This document shows, in pieces, positions 52,013-59,967 of a DNA stretch of 64,000 bases. Position 1 is the first letter of the stretch. Every line of letters starts with the position of its first letter. Origin of the DNA: an uncultured Agathobaculum sp. (GTDB lineage Bacteria; Bacillota; Clostridia; Oscillospirales; Butyricicoccaceae); the NCBI RefSeq assembly GCF_944380985.1, contig NZ_CALWJJ010000002.1, forward strand, positions 186,001-250,000, written 5' to 3'. The position numbers and the translations under genes are program-made. The notes under the pieces are model-generated. The model saw only the letters and a list, made by a program, of their open reading frames with translations, was not told the DNA's origin and did not search any database.

Positions 52013-52050
52013 AAAAGGCTTGGGAACGATTCGTTCCCAAGCCTTTTTTC
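52013..52050 (+). terminator. Terminator of the rlmB unit
   Basis: AAAAGGCTTGGGAACG pairs with CGTTCCCAAGCCTTTT around ATT, followed by TT; a near-perfect 16-bp stem. The rest of 51945-52318 holds the next promoter and a leader without other visible elements. Confidence 0.95.
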
Positions 52051-52216
52051 ATAAAAAACCGTGGCAGATGCCGTCAAGCTTTTTCATACAGAAGCACAGC
52101 CCCCATGTGTAGATGGACTTGTGCAGCTAGCAGGAAAGATAGTAAAATCCTTTTTCCATCTTGTGTTTTACAGGTGTGTTTGCAAAAGATTACAGAAAAA
52201 GTGCACAAAAAACAGC

Positions 52217-52245
52217 TTGCATATGCGCAAATAATAGTGTATAAT
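52217..52245 (+). promoter_or_regulatory. Promoter of the EF-G-like gene
   Basis: TTGCAT, a 17-bp spacer ending GTG, then TATAAT. Confidence 0.75.
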
Positions 52246-52318
52246 AACAAATAAGGGAATGGATTCCCAGTAACAAAGCGCCCGCACATATGTGCGAGTA
52301 GGGGAGTGTATATCAACT

Positions 52319-54403
52319 ATGGCCAATTACCCGGTTAACAAGATCCGCAATGTATGTTTGATGGGCCACGGAGGAGACGGCAAAACCTCGCTTGTTGAGA
52401 GCCTGCTCAATATCGCCGGCGTGACTGACCGTGTCGGCAAAATCACAGATGGCAACACGGTGTGTGACTTCGATCCTGAGGAGATCCGGCGCAAGTTTTC
52501 GATTTCGACGGCGGTCGCACCGATCGAGTGGGGTGGCTGCAAGATCAACTTGCTTGATACTCCAGGCTTTTTTGATTTTGAAAGCGAGGTCAACTGCGCG
52601 CTACGTGTAGCCGAGTCCGCGCTGATCGTCGCTACCGGAAAGTCCGGCCCGGGCGTCGGCACGGAAAAAGCGTGGGAGCGCTGTGTCGAGCGCTCAATGC
52701 CGCGCATGTTCTATATCTCTAAGATAGATGAGGAAAACTCGGATTATTACACTGCGCTGCACAAACTGCAAAAGCAGTTTGGCGTATCGGTGGCGCCGGT
52801 GGTCGTGCCGATCTTTGAAGGCAACCGCGATACAGTAGGCGTTGTCGACTGCGTTGTGCGCAAGGCCTACCGCATGGACGGCAACAAGCGCGTCGAGATT
52901 CCGATCCCAGACGAGATGAAAGACCGCATCGACCAGCACCGTGCGGCACTGTGCGAAAATGTAGCCGAGCTTTCCGAGGAACTGATGGATCGCTATTTTG
53001 CGGGCGAAGAATTTTCAGATGATGAGCTGATCGCGGGTATTCGCCAGGGCGTTAAGGATCTGGTCATCGCGCCGGTGTTCTGCGGCACCGCAGCGACCGG
53101 TATCGGTTCGTACGCGCTGCTCAAGGGCATTGCTGACTATATGCCTTCGCCGGATGAAAAGCCGGTCGAGATCTGCGAGGATGAGAAAGGCGAGCTGATC
53201 GAGATTAACTGCACGCCAAACGGCTCGACCTGTGTGTTTGTATTCAAAACCGTTGCCGATCAATACGGCAGGTTCTCTTATTTCAAGGTGATGAGCGGCG
53301 AGGTTAAGCAGGATATGACGCTTGTCAACAAGCGTGCGGATGCAAACGAAAAGATGAGCCATATCTATTCGGTCTGTGGCAAAAAGACAACCCAGGTAGA
53401 TATGGTCGGCTGCGGCGACATCGGCGCGGTCTCCAAGCTTGTCACCACCAAGACGGGTGACACGCTCTCGATGAGCGTGCGCAAGGTTGAGCTTGAGCCG
53501 ATTGAATTTGCACCGCCGTGCTACACGCAGGGCATTCAGCCCAAGGTTAAGGGCGCCGAGGAAAAAATCTCGAGCGGCCTGGCCCGTTTGCACGATGAGG
53601 ACCCGTCCTTCGAGACTGAATTTAACCCCGAAACCAAGCAACATACCATTTCGGGCGCGGGCGACATCCATCTAGATGTTCTATGCTCAAAACTTAAGGA
53701 TAAGTTCGGCGTTGAAGTTGAGCTGACCCCGCCGATCGTGCCCTACCGGGAAAAGATCCGCAAAGCGGTCACGGTCGAGGGCAAGCACAAGAAGCAGTCG
53801 GGCGGTCACGGGCAATATGGCCATGTCAAGATGGAGTTTGCACCCTACTCCGAGGGCGACTATCTGTTCGAGGAGAAGATCTTCGGTGGTTCGGTGCCTA
53901 AGAACTTCCATCCGGCGGTCGACAAGGGGATCCGCGAGGCGATGGAGCACGGTGTGCTCGCCGGCTACCCGATGGTCGGTCTGCGCGCGACGTTGCTGGA
54001 CGGATCGTATCACGATGTCGATTCCAACGAGCTATCCTTCAAGATGGCGGCGCGGCTGGCATATAAGGCGGGTATCCCGCAGGCAGACCCCGTGCTGCTT
54101 GAGCCGGTGTGCTCGATGCGGGTGATCGTACCCGACTCTCATATGGGTGATGTAATCGGCGACCTTAACAAACGCCGCGGTCGTATTATGGGTATGAATC
54201 CGCTCGAGGGCGGTAGGCAGGAGATTCTGGCCGAGTGTCCAATGGCTGAGCTTGCCGACTACGCGATCACATTGCGCTCGATGACACAAGGGCGTGGCTC
54301 GTTTGTATCCAAGTTTGAGCGGTATGATGAGGCACCTGCACAGGTGCAGGAAAAGGTCATTGCCGAGAACAAGGCGCGGCTGGAAGCACTTAACAGAGAA
54401 TAA
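52319..54403 (+). CDS. EF-G-like translational GTPase with altered GTPase motifs
   Basis: 694 residues with all EF-G domains (G, II, III, IV, V; for example KKQSGGHGQYGHVKMEF and GDVIGDLNKRRGRIMGMNP). It is not ordinary EF-G: the P-loop is GHGGDGKTS (16-24), switch I lacks RGIT (RKFSIS near 59-64), the catalytic His of DTPGH is Phe84 (DTPGFFDF), and NKxD is SKID (134-137). It resembles the second, EF-G2/TetM-like paralogue of many Firmicutes, whose role on the ribosome is not settled. The ATG at 52319 has GGGGAG 13 nt upstream. It is monocistronic. Confidence 0.88.
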   Translation: MANYPVNKIRNVCLMGHGGDGKTSLVESLLNIAGVTDRVGKITDGNTVCDFDPEEIRRKFSISTAVAPIEWGGCKINLLDTPGFFDFESEVNCALRVAESALIVATGKSGPGVGTEKAWERCVERSMPRMFYISKIDEENSDYYTALHKLQKQFGVSVAPVVVPIFEGNRDTVGVVDCVVRKAYRMDGNKRVEIPIPDEMKDRIDQHRAALCENVAELSEELMDRYFAGEEFSDDELIAGIRQGVKDLVIAPVFCGTAATGIGSYALLKGIADYMPSPDEKPVEICEDEKGELIEINCTPNGSTCVFVFKTVADQYGRFSYFKVMSGEVKQDMTLVNKRADANEKMSHIYSVCGKKTTQVDMVGCGDIGAVSKLVTTKTGDTLSMSVRKVELEPIEFAPPCYTQGIQPKVKGAEEKISSGLARLHDEDPSFETEFNPETKQHTISGAGDIHLDVLCSKLKDKFGVEVELTPPIVPYREKIRKAVTVEGKHKKQSGGHGQYGHVKMEFAPYSEGDYLFEEKIFGGSVPKNFHPAVDKGIREAMEHGVLAGYPMVGLRATLLDGSYHDVDSNELSFKMAARLAYKAGIPQADPVLLEPVCSMRVIVPDSHMGDVIGDLNKRRGRIMGMNPLEGGRQEILAECPMAELADYAITLRSMTQGRGSFVSKFERYDEAPAQVQEKVIAENKARLEALNRE

Positions 54404-54426
54404 TGCAGAAAACATCATAAAACATC

Positions 54427-54456
54427 AAAAACCGGCTGTTTTTCAGCCGGTTTTTT
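54427..54456 (+). terminator. Terminator of the EF-G-like gene
   Basis: AAAACCGGCTG pairs with CAGCCGGTTTT around TTTTT, followed by TT. Confidence 0.93.
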
Positions 54457-54500
54457 GTCATGACAGGCGACTTGTCCGGGTAGACGAATTAGTCGGAGTA

Positions 54501-54509
54501 TGTTATAAT
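54501..54509 (+). promoter_or_regulatory. Extended -10 promoter of the flavodiiron gene
   Basis: TGTTATAAT inside an AT palindrome (TTATAATTATAA); no clear -35. Confidence 0.5.
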
Positions 54510-54542
54510 TATAACATAAAATCACTGCGGAGGTGTCGTGCG

Positions 54543-55745
54543 ATGCACTGTACCAGAAAGGTCACAGATGACCTGATTTATGTTGGCGGAAGCGACCGCC
54601 GTCTGAGCCGGTTTGAAAACCTATTTCCCGTTCCGCACGGGGTGTCTTATAACAGCTATCTGCTGCTGGATGAAAAAACTGTGCTGATGGATACGGCGGA
54701 TGATGCGATCTCCCGTCAATTTCTCGATAACGTCACTACTGAGCTTGGCGGGCGCGCGCTCGACTACCTGGTTGTTCAGCATATGGAGCCTGACCACTGC
54801 GGCATGGTTGATGACATATTGCACCGTTATCCGGACTGCAAACTGGTGTGCAGCGCAAAGGCGCTGAACATGTTGGGACAGTTTTGTGGCATGGATGCCA
54901 AGGAGCGCGCGCTGGTCGTTGCCGAGGGGGACAAGCTTTCCACCGGCCGCCACACACTGCACTTTATCATGGCGCCCATGGTGCATTGGCCCGAGGTGAT
55001 GGTCACCTATGACGAGGTGTCCAAGGTGTTGTTTTCTGCGGACGCTTTCGGAACATTTGGCGCGCTGCCGGGCAATATTTTTGATGATGAGTTGTGCTTT
55101 GACAGCGTGTGGATGAACGACACCCGCCGGTATTACGCCAACATTGTCGGCAAATATGGCGCACAGGTGCAGGCGTTGCTTAAAAAGATTGCTGCGCTTG
55201 ATGTTGAGATGGTCTGCTCGCTGCACGGGCCAGTTTGGCGCGGCAACCTCAAGATGCTGATCGAAAAATACCATATCTGGAGCACTTACGAGCCGGAGGA
55301 AAAGGCGGTTATGATCGCCTATGCGAGCATGTACGGCAATACCGAAAATGCGGTCAATGTGCTCGCCTCGCTGCTGGGCGAGCGCGGCGTGCGCGGCATT
55401 GCGATGTATGACGTGTCCGATGTCGATGTATCCGTTCTGGTGTCGGAAAGCTTTCGGTGCAGCCACATGGTGCTGGCCGCGCCGACCTATAACGGTGGCC
55501 TGTATCCGCGCATGGAGTTCTTTTTGCGGGATATTAAGGCGCTCGGTCTGCAAAAGCGCACGGTCGCCCTGCTGGAAAACGGTACTTGGGCGCCGGTTGC
55601 GGCCAAACACATGCGCACCGCGCTTGAGGGTATGAAGGGAATGACTGTGCTGGACAGTTCGGTCGCGGTCAAATCTGTGCTGGTCAACACCCAGCTGTCT
55701 TCCCTCGAGGCGCTGGCGGATGAGCTTGCCCTGCAGCTTAGGTAA
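54543..55745 (+). CDS. fprA: A-type flavodiiron protein (FprA)
   Basis: 400 residues. The N-terminal metallo-beta-lactamase-like domain holds the diiron ligands (VVQHMEPDHCGMVD, MVHWPEVMVTYDE, LFSADAFGTFG, VCSLHGPVWRG), and the C-terminal flavodoxin domain has the FMN loop IAYASMYGNTENA and LAAPTYNGGLYPRMEF. These proteins reduce O2 to water or NO to N2O and protect anaerobes. GGAGGTG precedes the ATG. The ferredoxin at 5281 or the flavodoxin at 31599 could donate electrons, but no link is shown. Confidence 0.95.
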   Translation: MHCTRKVTDDLIYVGGSDRRLSRFENLFPVPHGVSYNSYLLLDEKTVLMDTADDAISRQFLDNVTTELGGRALDYLVVQHMEPDHCGMVDDILHRYPDCKLVCSAKALNMLGQFCGMDAKERALVVAEGDKLSTGRHTLHFIMAPMVHWPEVMVTYDEVSKVLFSADAFGTFGALPGNIFDDELCFDSVWMNDTRRYYANIVGKYGAQVQALLKKIAALDVEMVCSLHGPVWRGNLKMLIEKYHIWSTYEPEEKAVMIAYASMYGNTENAVNVLASLLGERGVRGIAMYDVSDVDVSVLVSESFRCSHMVLAAPTYNGGLYPRMEFFLRDIKALGLQKRTVALLENGTWAPVAAKHMRTALEGMKGMTVLDSSVAVKSVLVNTQLSSLEALADELALQLR

Positions 55746-55759
55746 GATAGCAAAACTGC

Positions 55760-55791
55760 AATATACCGCCGCATTGCGGCGGTATATTTTT
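55760..55791 (+). terminator. Terminator of the flavodiiron gene
   Basis: ATATACCGCCGC pairs with GCGGCGGTATAT around ATT, followed by TTTT. Confidence 0.93.
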
Positions 55792-55896
55792 ACGTCAGAT
55801 GTCGCTCTTGCCGGCAGCCTTATTTTTTACATGCTATCGGTTCTGCCTGGCCTGCCCGATGCATAGGATAGAGCAAACGCAGGAGGGAACAGTGCT

Positions 55897-56484
55897 ATGA
55901 TCGTTTTTGCAGCCAAGGTATCGGTCAAAAAAGTGGTGGCGGGCGTGCTCGCGGTCGGCGCGGTTGCGTTGGGTGTGGCCATGCTGGCGCCGGCGGCAGC
56001 GGAGACGGTGCAGGTATCGGCTGCCGAAGGGGAGCTTGATCTGGATAGCAAGCTCAAAACCAACGAGCAGCGGGTGGCATTGCTCGAAAGCTATGGTTGG
56101 AAAGTGGACCCCGAACCGCGCAGCGAGCGTGAAGTTCAGATTCCGAAAACCTTTGATGACACTTATCAGGCGTACAATGACATCCAGCGCGAACAGGGGC
56201 TTGATCTGGCGCCGTATCAGGGCAAACGCGCCATGCTGTATACCTACGAACTGACCGAGTACCCAACCGGCGCGCAAGGGGTAACGGCAAATCTACTCAT
56301 CCGCCGCAACCGCCTGATCGCAGCGGACATCAGTGCAGCGGAAGCAGATGGCTTTGTGCATGGCATCACCGAATATCCCGAGAGCATCGAGACACCGCAG
56401 CAGAATTCGGCCAGCCAGATACCGGAGAGCAGCGAGACACCGCAGCAGGATTCGGCCAGCCAGATACCGGAGAGCACACCCTGA
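55897..56484 (+). CDS. Exported DUF4830 protein with a repeat tail
   Basis: 195 residues. A membrane/signal helix spans about 10-36 (VVAGVLAVGAVALGVAMLAPAAA). The DUF4830 domain follows: KTNEQRVALLESYGWKVDPE, VQIPKTFDDTYQAYNDIQRE, PYQGKRAMLYTYELTEYP and LLIRRNRLIAADISAAEADGF. The end is two copies of a 15-residue repeat, ESIETPQQNSASQIP and ESSETPQQDSASQIP. The function of the family is unknown; it is common in Clostridia beside sporulation or wall genes. Confidence 0.82.
   Translation: MIVFAAKVSVKKVVAGVLAVGAVALGVAMLAPAAAETVQVSAAEGELDLDSKLKTNEQRVALLESYGWKVDPEPRSEREVQIPKTFDDTYQAYNDIQREQGLDLAPYQGKRAMLYTYELTEYPTGAQGVTANLLIRRNRLIAADISAAEADGFVHGITEYPESIETPQQNSASQIPESSETPQQDSASQIPESTP
56380..56469 (+). 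repeat. Tandem 45-bp repeat, two copies, in the DUF4830 gene
   Basis: Copies 56380-56424 and 56425-56469 differ at three or four bases and keep the reading frame. A short third partial copy follows (GAGAGC). Copy number could vary between strains. Confidence 0.9.
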
Positions 56485-56536
56485 CAGCGCGCGGCGGCAT
56501 TTCATATAGCAGGTAAATATACCTGTGGCATGGGAG

Positions 56537-56571
56537 AAAATCCCCGGCTGATAAAAGCCGGGGATTTTTTT
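56537..56571 (+). terminator. Terminator of the DUF4830 gene
   Basis: AAAATCCCCGGCT pairs with AGCCGGGGATTTT, followed by TTTT. Confidence 0.93.
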
Positions 56572-56617
56572 GCGTTCTGACGGTTTGTGGTGCAGGAAAA
56601 AAATTTGCCGGGATGGG

Positions 56618-56646
56618 TTGACAAAAATGTATATATGTATTATTAT
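56618..56646 (+). promoter_or_regulatory. Promoter of the GntR/ABC cassette
   Basis: Perfect TTGACA, 17-bp spacer, then TATTAT. Confidence 0.85.
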
Positions 56647-56654
56647 CATAATAC
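56637..56654. promoter_or_regulatory. Candidate operator of the YtrA-like regulator
   Basis: GTATTAT-TATC-ATAATAC, a perfect 7-4-7 inverted repeat over the -10. Autorepression by the GntR protein is inferred from its position. Confidence 0.6.
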
Positions 56655-56680
56655 AACATAACACAGAAAGGAGAAAGCCT

Positions 56681-57067
56681 ATGCAATGGCAACTGCGGGG
56701 CGACCGTCCGATTTATCAGCAGCTGATGGAGCAGCTGATAGAGCAGATCGTAAGCGGCCAACTCGGTGCGGGCGCAAGGGTGCCGCCCGTGCGCGAGCTG
56801 GCGGCCGAGGCAGGGGTCAACCCCAACACGATGCAGCGCGCGCTGGCCGATCTTGAGCGCGAGGGGCTGATGTACACCAACCGCACCAGTGGACGATATG
56901 TTACGGAGGATAAAATGATGATTGATAAAGTTCGGGAGCAGATCGCAAGCGAGCGCATTGCAGAGTTTTTGGCCGGCATGAGTCAGCTCGGCTTTTCCGA
57001 GCAGGAGATCGTCGCGCTGTTGGAAAAACGCAGAAAGGAGGCGCGCGACAATGGAGCAGAAAAATGA
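56681..57067 (+). CDS. GntR family regulator, YtrA type
   Basis: 128 residues. The winged helix is plain: RPIYQQLMEQLIEQIVSGQL, PVRELAAEAGVNPNTMQRAL, then LEREGLMYTNRTSGRYVTED; a short C-terminal dimer helix follows instead of a large effector domain, as in the YtrA subfamily, which controls ABC transporters responding to cell-wall antibiotics. AGAAAGGAG precedes the ATG. Its end overlaps the ABC ATPase gene by 17 nt. Confidence 0.94.
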   Translation: MQWQLRGDRPIYQQLMEQLIEQIVSGQLGAGARVPPVRELAAEAGVNPNTMQRALADLEREGLMYTNRTSGRYVTEDKMMIDKVREQIASERIAEFLAGMSQLGFSEQEIVALLEKRRKEARDNGAEK

Positions 57068-57758
57068 ACTGGTCGTCTGCCAGGGTCTGACCAAGGTTTA
57101 TGGCGGCACCCGGGCGCTGGATAATCTGAACCTGAATTTGGAGCGGGGTCGCTTCATCGGCCTACTGGGCCCGAACGGCTCGGGCAAGACGACGGCGATC
57201 AAACTGCTGTGCGGCCTTATTCAGCCGACCGGTGGCATGGTCACCATCGATGGTGCACAGCCCGGTATTCACACGCACAGCGTGGTCAGCTATTTGCCCG
57301 ACCGCGCCTACCTAAGCGACTGGATGAAGGTGTGTGACCTGATCGCGTTCTTTGCCGATTTTTACACGGATTTTGACAGGGTAAAGGCCAACGACATGCT
57401 CAGTGCGCTGGACATCAGTCCGCTCGCCCGGCTGAAGACGCTGTCCAAAGGCACGAAGGAAAAGGTGCAGCTCATTTTGACCATGAGCCGCAAGGCGCAG
57501 CTGTTTCTGCTTGATGAGCCGATCGGCGGCGTCGATCCCGCAGCGCGTGACTATATCCTCAATACCATCCTGTCAAATTACAGCGAGGATGCCTCGGTCA
57601 TACTATCCACCCATCTAATCGCGGACATTGAGCGCGTGCTCGACGAGGTGGTATTCCTCAAAAACGGCGTGATGACCCTGCACGAGAGCGTGGATGCCAT
57701 CCGCGAGGAGCATGGTAAGTCAGTCGATATGTTATTCAGGGAGGTATTCGCATGCTGA
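57051..57758 (+). CDS. ABC transporter ATP-binding protein
   Basis: 235 residues. Walker A LLGPNGSGKTTAIKL, signature LSKGTKEKVQ (a relaxed LSGGQ), Walker B LFLLDEPIGGVDPAARDY and the switch His in STHLIADIERV. It partners the permease that overlaps its end by 7 nt and is under the GntR/YtrA-like regulator. The transported substrate is unknown; a role in envelope-antibiotic response is inferred from the YtrA context. Confidence 0.94.
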   Translation: MEQKNELVVCQGLTKVYGGTRALDNLNLNLERGRFIGLLGPNGSGKTTAIKLLCGLIQPTGGMVTIDGAQPGIHTHSVVSYLPDRAYLSDWMKVCDLIAFFADFYTDFDRVKANDMLSALDISPLARLKTLSKGTKEKVQLILTMSRKAQLFLLDEPIGGVDPAARDYILNTILSNYSEDASVILSTHLIADIERVLDEVVFLKNGVMTLHESVDAIREEHGKSVDMLFREVFAC

Positions 57759-58558
57759 AGCTGCTAAAGTACGAGTGGAAGGCGTGCGCGCGCATCTGCT
57801 TGCCGCTCTGTGGGCTCCTGTTGCTGCTAAGCGCCGTCACACGTGTGATGATGGTCGACCGGATGCAGGAGCTGATGTACGGTATTCCAACCGTGCTAAT
57901 CTCTATGCTCTACTTTGCCATGATCGTGACGGTGTTCGTCGTGACCACGGTCATCCTGATCCAGCGGTTTTACAAAAACCTGCTCGGCGACGAGGGGTAC
58001 CTGATGTTTACACTGCCGGTAACGGTTTCGCAGCACATCTGGAGCAAGACCATCATTGCGCTTGCCATGAGCATTATCAGTATGATTGCGCTGTTTTTAA
58101 GCATCGGTATCCTGGGTATGGGCACCGAGCTGCTTGGCGAGCTGGCGTCTATCGTGCCCAACCTATTGCAAGGCATTTACGAGCGGCCGAGCGAGTTTGT
58201 GGTCGCGCTGGAAGCGCTGCTCTGGCTGCTCATCCTGAGCGCGGTTGGTATGCTGTTTATTTACCTGTGCATCGCGCTTGGTCATCTGGCCAAAAAGCAC
58301 CGCGTGCTCATGGCAGTGGTATGGTATTTTGTGCTGACGACCGTATTTGAGTTTCTGCTGATGTTCCTGATTATGGGCGTTGGCACGCTGCCGCTGGGCG
58401 GCTTTTGGATGGCATTGCAAAACTTCTTTGTGCGCATCGGCCCGGCGGCGACCATCCACGTCTGCATGATCGGCCTGTGCATTATCACGGCAGCGGTGGG
58501 CGCAGCGTTCTTCCTTGGAACACGGTATATCCTGAAGAACAAGCTCAACCTTGAATAA
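57752..58558 (+). CDS. ABC transporter permease
   Basis: 268 residues, six membrane helices in the ABC-2 style. It starts MLKLLKYEWKACARICLPL, and the conserved loop LLGDEGYLMFTLPVTVSQHI precedes the second helix pair, as in lantibiotic/YtrC-like permeases. It overlaps the ATPase gene and completes a GntR-ATPase-permease cassette. Confidence 0.9.
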   Translation: MLKLLKYEWKACARICLPLCGLLLLLSAVTRVMMVDRMQELMYGIPTVLISMLYFAMIVTVFVVTTVILIQRFYKNLLGDEGYLMFTLPVTVSQHIWSKTIIALAMSIISMIALFLSIGILGMGTELLGELASIVPNLLQGIYERPSEFVVALEALLWLLILSAVGMLFIYLCIALGHLAKKHRVLMAVVWYFVLTTVFEFLLMFLIMGVGTLPLGGFWMALQNFFVRIGPAATIHVCMIGLCIITAAVGAAFFLGTRYILKNKLNLE

Positions 58559-58580
58559 GTCTGCTGCTGCTTTTACCACG

Positions 58581-58609
58581 GGGACGCGCCAGCCCGCGCG
58601 TCCCTTTTT
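58581..58609 (+). terminator. Terminator of the GntR/ABC cassette
   Basis: GGGACGCG pairs with CGCGTCCC, followed by TTTTT. Confidence 0.88.
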
Positions 58610-58784
58610 GTTCCCATAAAATAGGCTGACGCGCCGCAGTTTGCGATCTGGCAGTCTGCACGGGCGGTATGGCGGGCGCAATACAGATAGAAAAAGTACG
58701 TATTCTTTGCAAATCTTAAGAATTTTATGCAGTCGATCAAAAGAAATACCATGTAAAATAAAAAGAAAAAAGGAGGAGAGAAAT

Positions 58785-59426
58785 ATGACGGCGGCAGTAC
58801 AGCGATATGTGGGAAAGTGCAGGCAGCGCGCTGCCAGACGGTATACGGCGGGCGAACTTACCGGGCTGTTTTTCGCTTTTTCGGTGATCGGCTGGCTATG
58901 GGAGGTTGGCCTGCATATTGCGCTGGACGGCGAGTTGGTCAACCGGGGTGTTATGCTTGGTCCCTGGCTGCCGATCTACGGCGTAGGCGGGGTGCTCGCG
59001 CTTTGGCTGCTGCGCCGCACGGCACAAAATCCACTGCATGTGTTTGCGCTTGGCACGCTGCTGTGCACGACGATCGAATACGCCGCGGGTAAATGTCTGC
59101 TGGCGGTATATGGCCTGCGTTGGTGGGATTACAGTATGTATCCGCTCAATCTGGACGGGCTGGTAAGCCCGCTAACCTCGATGCTGTTTGGTCTGGGTTG
59201 CTGCGCGGCGGTATATGCGGCAGGACCTGTGCTCGCCGCATATTTTGCGCGCCTTTCGCAGCAGCGGATGCGCGCGCTCGGCGTGCTGCTGGCGGTGTTA
59301 TTCGCGCTTGATCTCGCGTGGTCGGTTATACATCCAAATATGGGTGTAGGTGTTACAATATGGCCGGACGGGCTGATCGTCATCGAGCCGGACAAGTTGT
59401 CCGGCTTTGTACTAAACTTGTTGTGA
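58785..59426 (+). CDS. Putative ABC-transporter type IV membrane protein (CmpB-like)
   Basis: 213 residues, five or six helices. The family marks are VIGWLWEVGLHIALDGELVN, NRGVMLGPWLPIYGVGGVLA and CTTIEYAAGKCLLAVYGLRW with WDYSMYPLNLDG. This fits the ABC_trans_CmpB family, membrane proteins common in Clostridia whose transport role is only presumed. AAAGGAGGAGAG precedes the ATG. Confidence 0.83.
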   Translation: MTAAVQRYVGKCRQRAARRYTAGELTGLFFAFSVIGWLWEVGLHIALDGELVNRGVMLGPWLPIYGVGGVLALWLLRRTAQNPLHVFALGTLLCTTIEYAAGKCLLAVYGLRWWDYSMYPLNLDGLVSPLTSMLFGLGCCAAVYAAGPVLAAYFARLSQQRMRALGVLLAVLFALDLAWSVIHPNMGVGVTIWPDGLIVIEPDKLSGFVLNLL

Positions 59427-59431
59427 TCTTC

Positions 59432-59460
59432 TTGCATGCGCTTTCATTCTCTGCTATTAT
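59432..59460 (+). promoter_or_regulatory. Promoter of the zinc-ribbon gene
   Basis: TTGCAT, a 17-bp spacer ending TGC, then TATTAT. Confidence 0.65.
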
Positions 59461-59489
59461 AAAATGCAAAGGAAGGGGAGAGCATCGCA

Positions 59490-59786
59490 TTGAAATGCCA
59501 ACATTGCGGAATCAATTTTGACGAGAGTGAACGCGAATGCCCGGTATGCGGCGCAAGGGCGGGCAGCCGCGGCCGTCTGGGAGGGGCGAAAGAACAGGTA
59601 AAGAACGTTTCACCTGCCCCTGTAAACGCGCGGGTGACCGCGCGCCGGGCGCGCGCCAGCGCAAGGCCTATCCGGGAGAATAAAAAGAGGAGCATGGGCC
59701 GCGCGGTCATTGTGGTCATCCTTCTTGTTGTGCTGCTTAATCTGCTGCCCGTGCTGGCCAGGCTGGCCTCTGGTGTGTGGGAATAG
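59490..59786 (+). CDS. Zinc-ribbon protein with one membrane helix
   Basis: 98 residues. Two CxxC pairs (KCQHCG at 2-7 and ECPVCGA at 16-22) form a zinc ribbon, a basic linker rich in Ala/Arg follows, and one helix (AVIVVILLVVLLNLLPVLA) ends the protein. TTG start with GGAAGGGGAG upstream. The +1 frame stays open past this stop up to 59934 and looks coding, so the gene may be frameshifted (see next entry). Confidence 0.75.
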   Translation: MKCQHCGINFDESERECPVCGARAGSRGRLGGAKEQVKNVSPAPVNARVTARRARASARPIRENKKRSMGRAVIVVILLVVLLNLLPVLARLASGVWE

Positions 59787-59934
59787 CATCGGACGTTGGT
59801 TTACCGTGTATTATGATCGGGAAAGCGGCGAGATCACGCTGCAGGATCAGATTGGAACCGACCTACTCGGCGCGAAAGAGAATGTGGCCTTTTTCCGACA
59901 GAGCAGGGATAACATGAAAAAAGGAAGCCGGTAG
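59787..59934 (+). other. Possible frame-shifted C-terminal extension of the zinc-ribbon gene
   Basis: In the +1 frame relative to the zinc-ribbon gene the sequence reads SIGRWFTVYYDRESGEITLQ, then a further 29 residues to KKGSR and a TAG that sits inside the terminator hairpin. No start codon with a ribosome site precedes it. It resembles the outer part expected after the membrane helix. A single-base indel (real or a sequencing error) or programmed shift near 59770-59786 would join the two. It may also be non-coding. Confidence 0.4.
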
Positions 59935-59946
59935 GGCTTCCTTTTT
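59920..59946. terminator. Bidirectional terminator after the zinc-ribbon gene
   Basis: A 10-bp stem, AAAGGAAGCC with GGCTTCCTTT, around GGTAG, with Ts on one side and As on the other. Confidence 0.88.
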
Positions 59947-59967
59947 GTTTTGCAGCAACGGGGATGG

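Noticed and set aside
56380-56469. CRISPR-like repeat
   Set aside because: Only two abutting copies without spacers, and they keep the reading frame of a protein.
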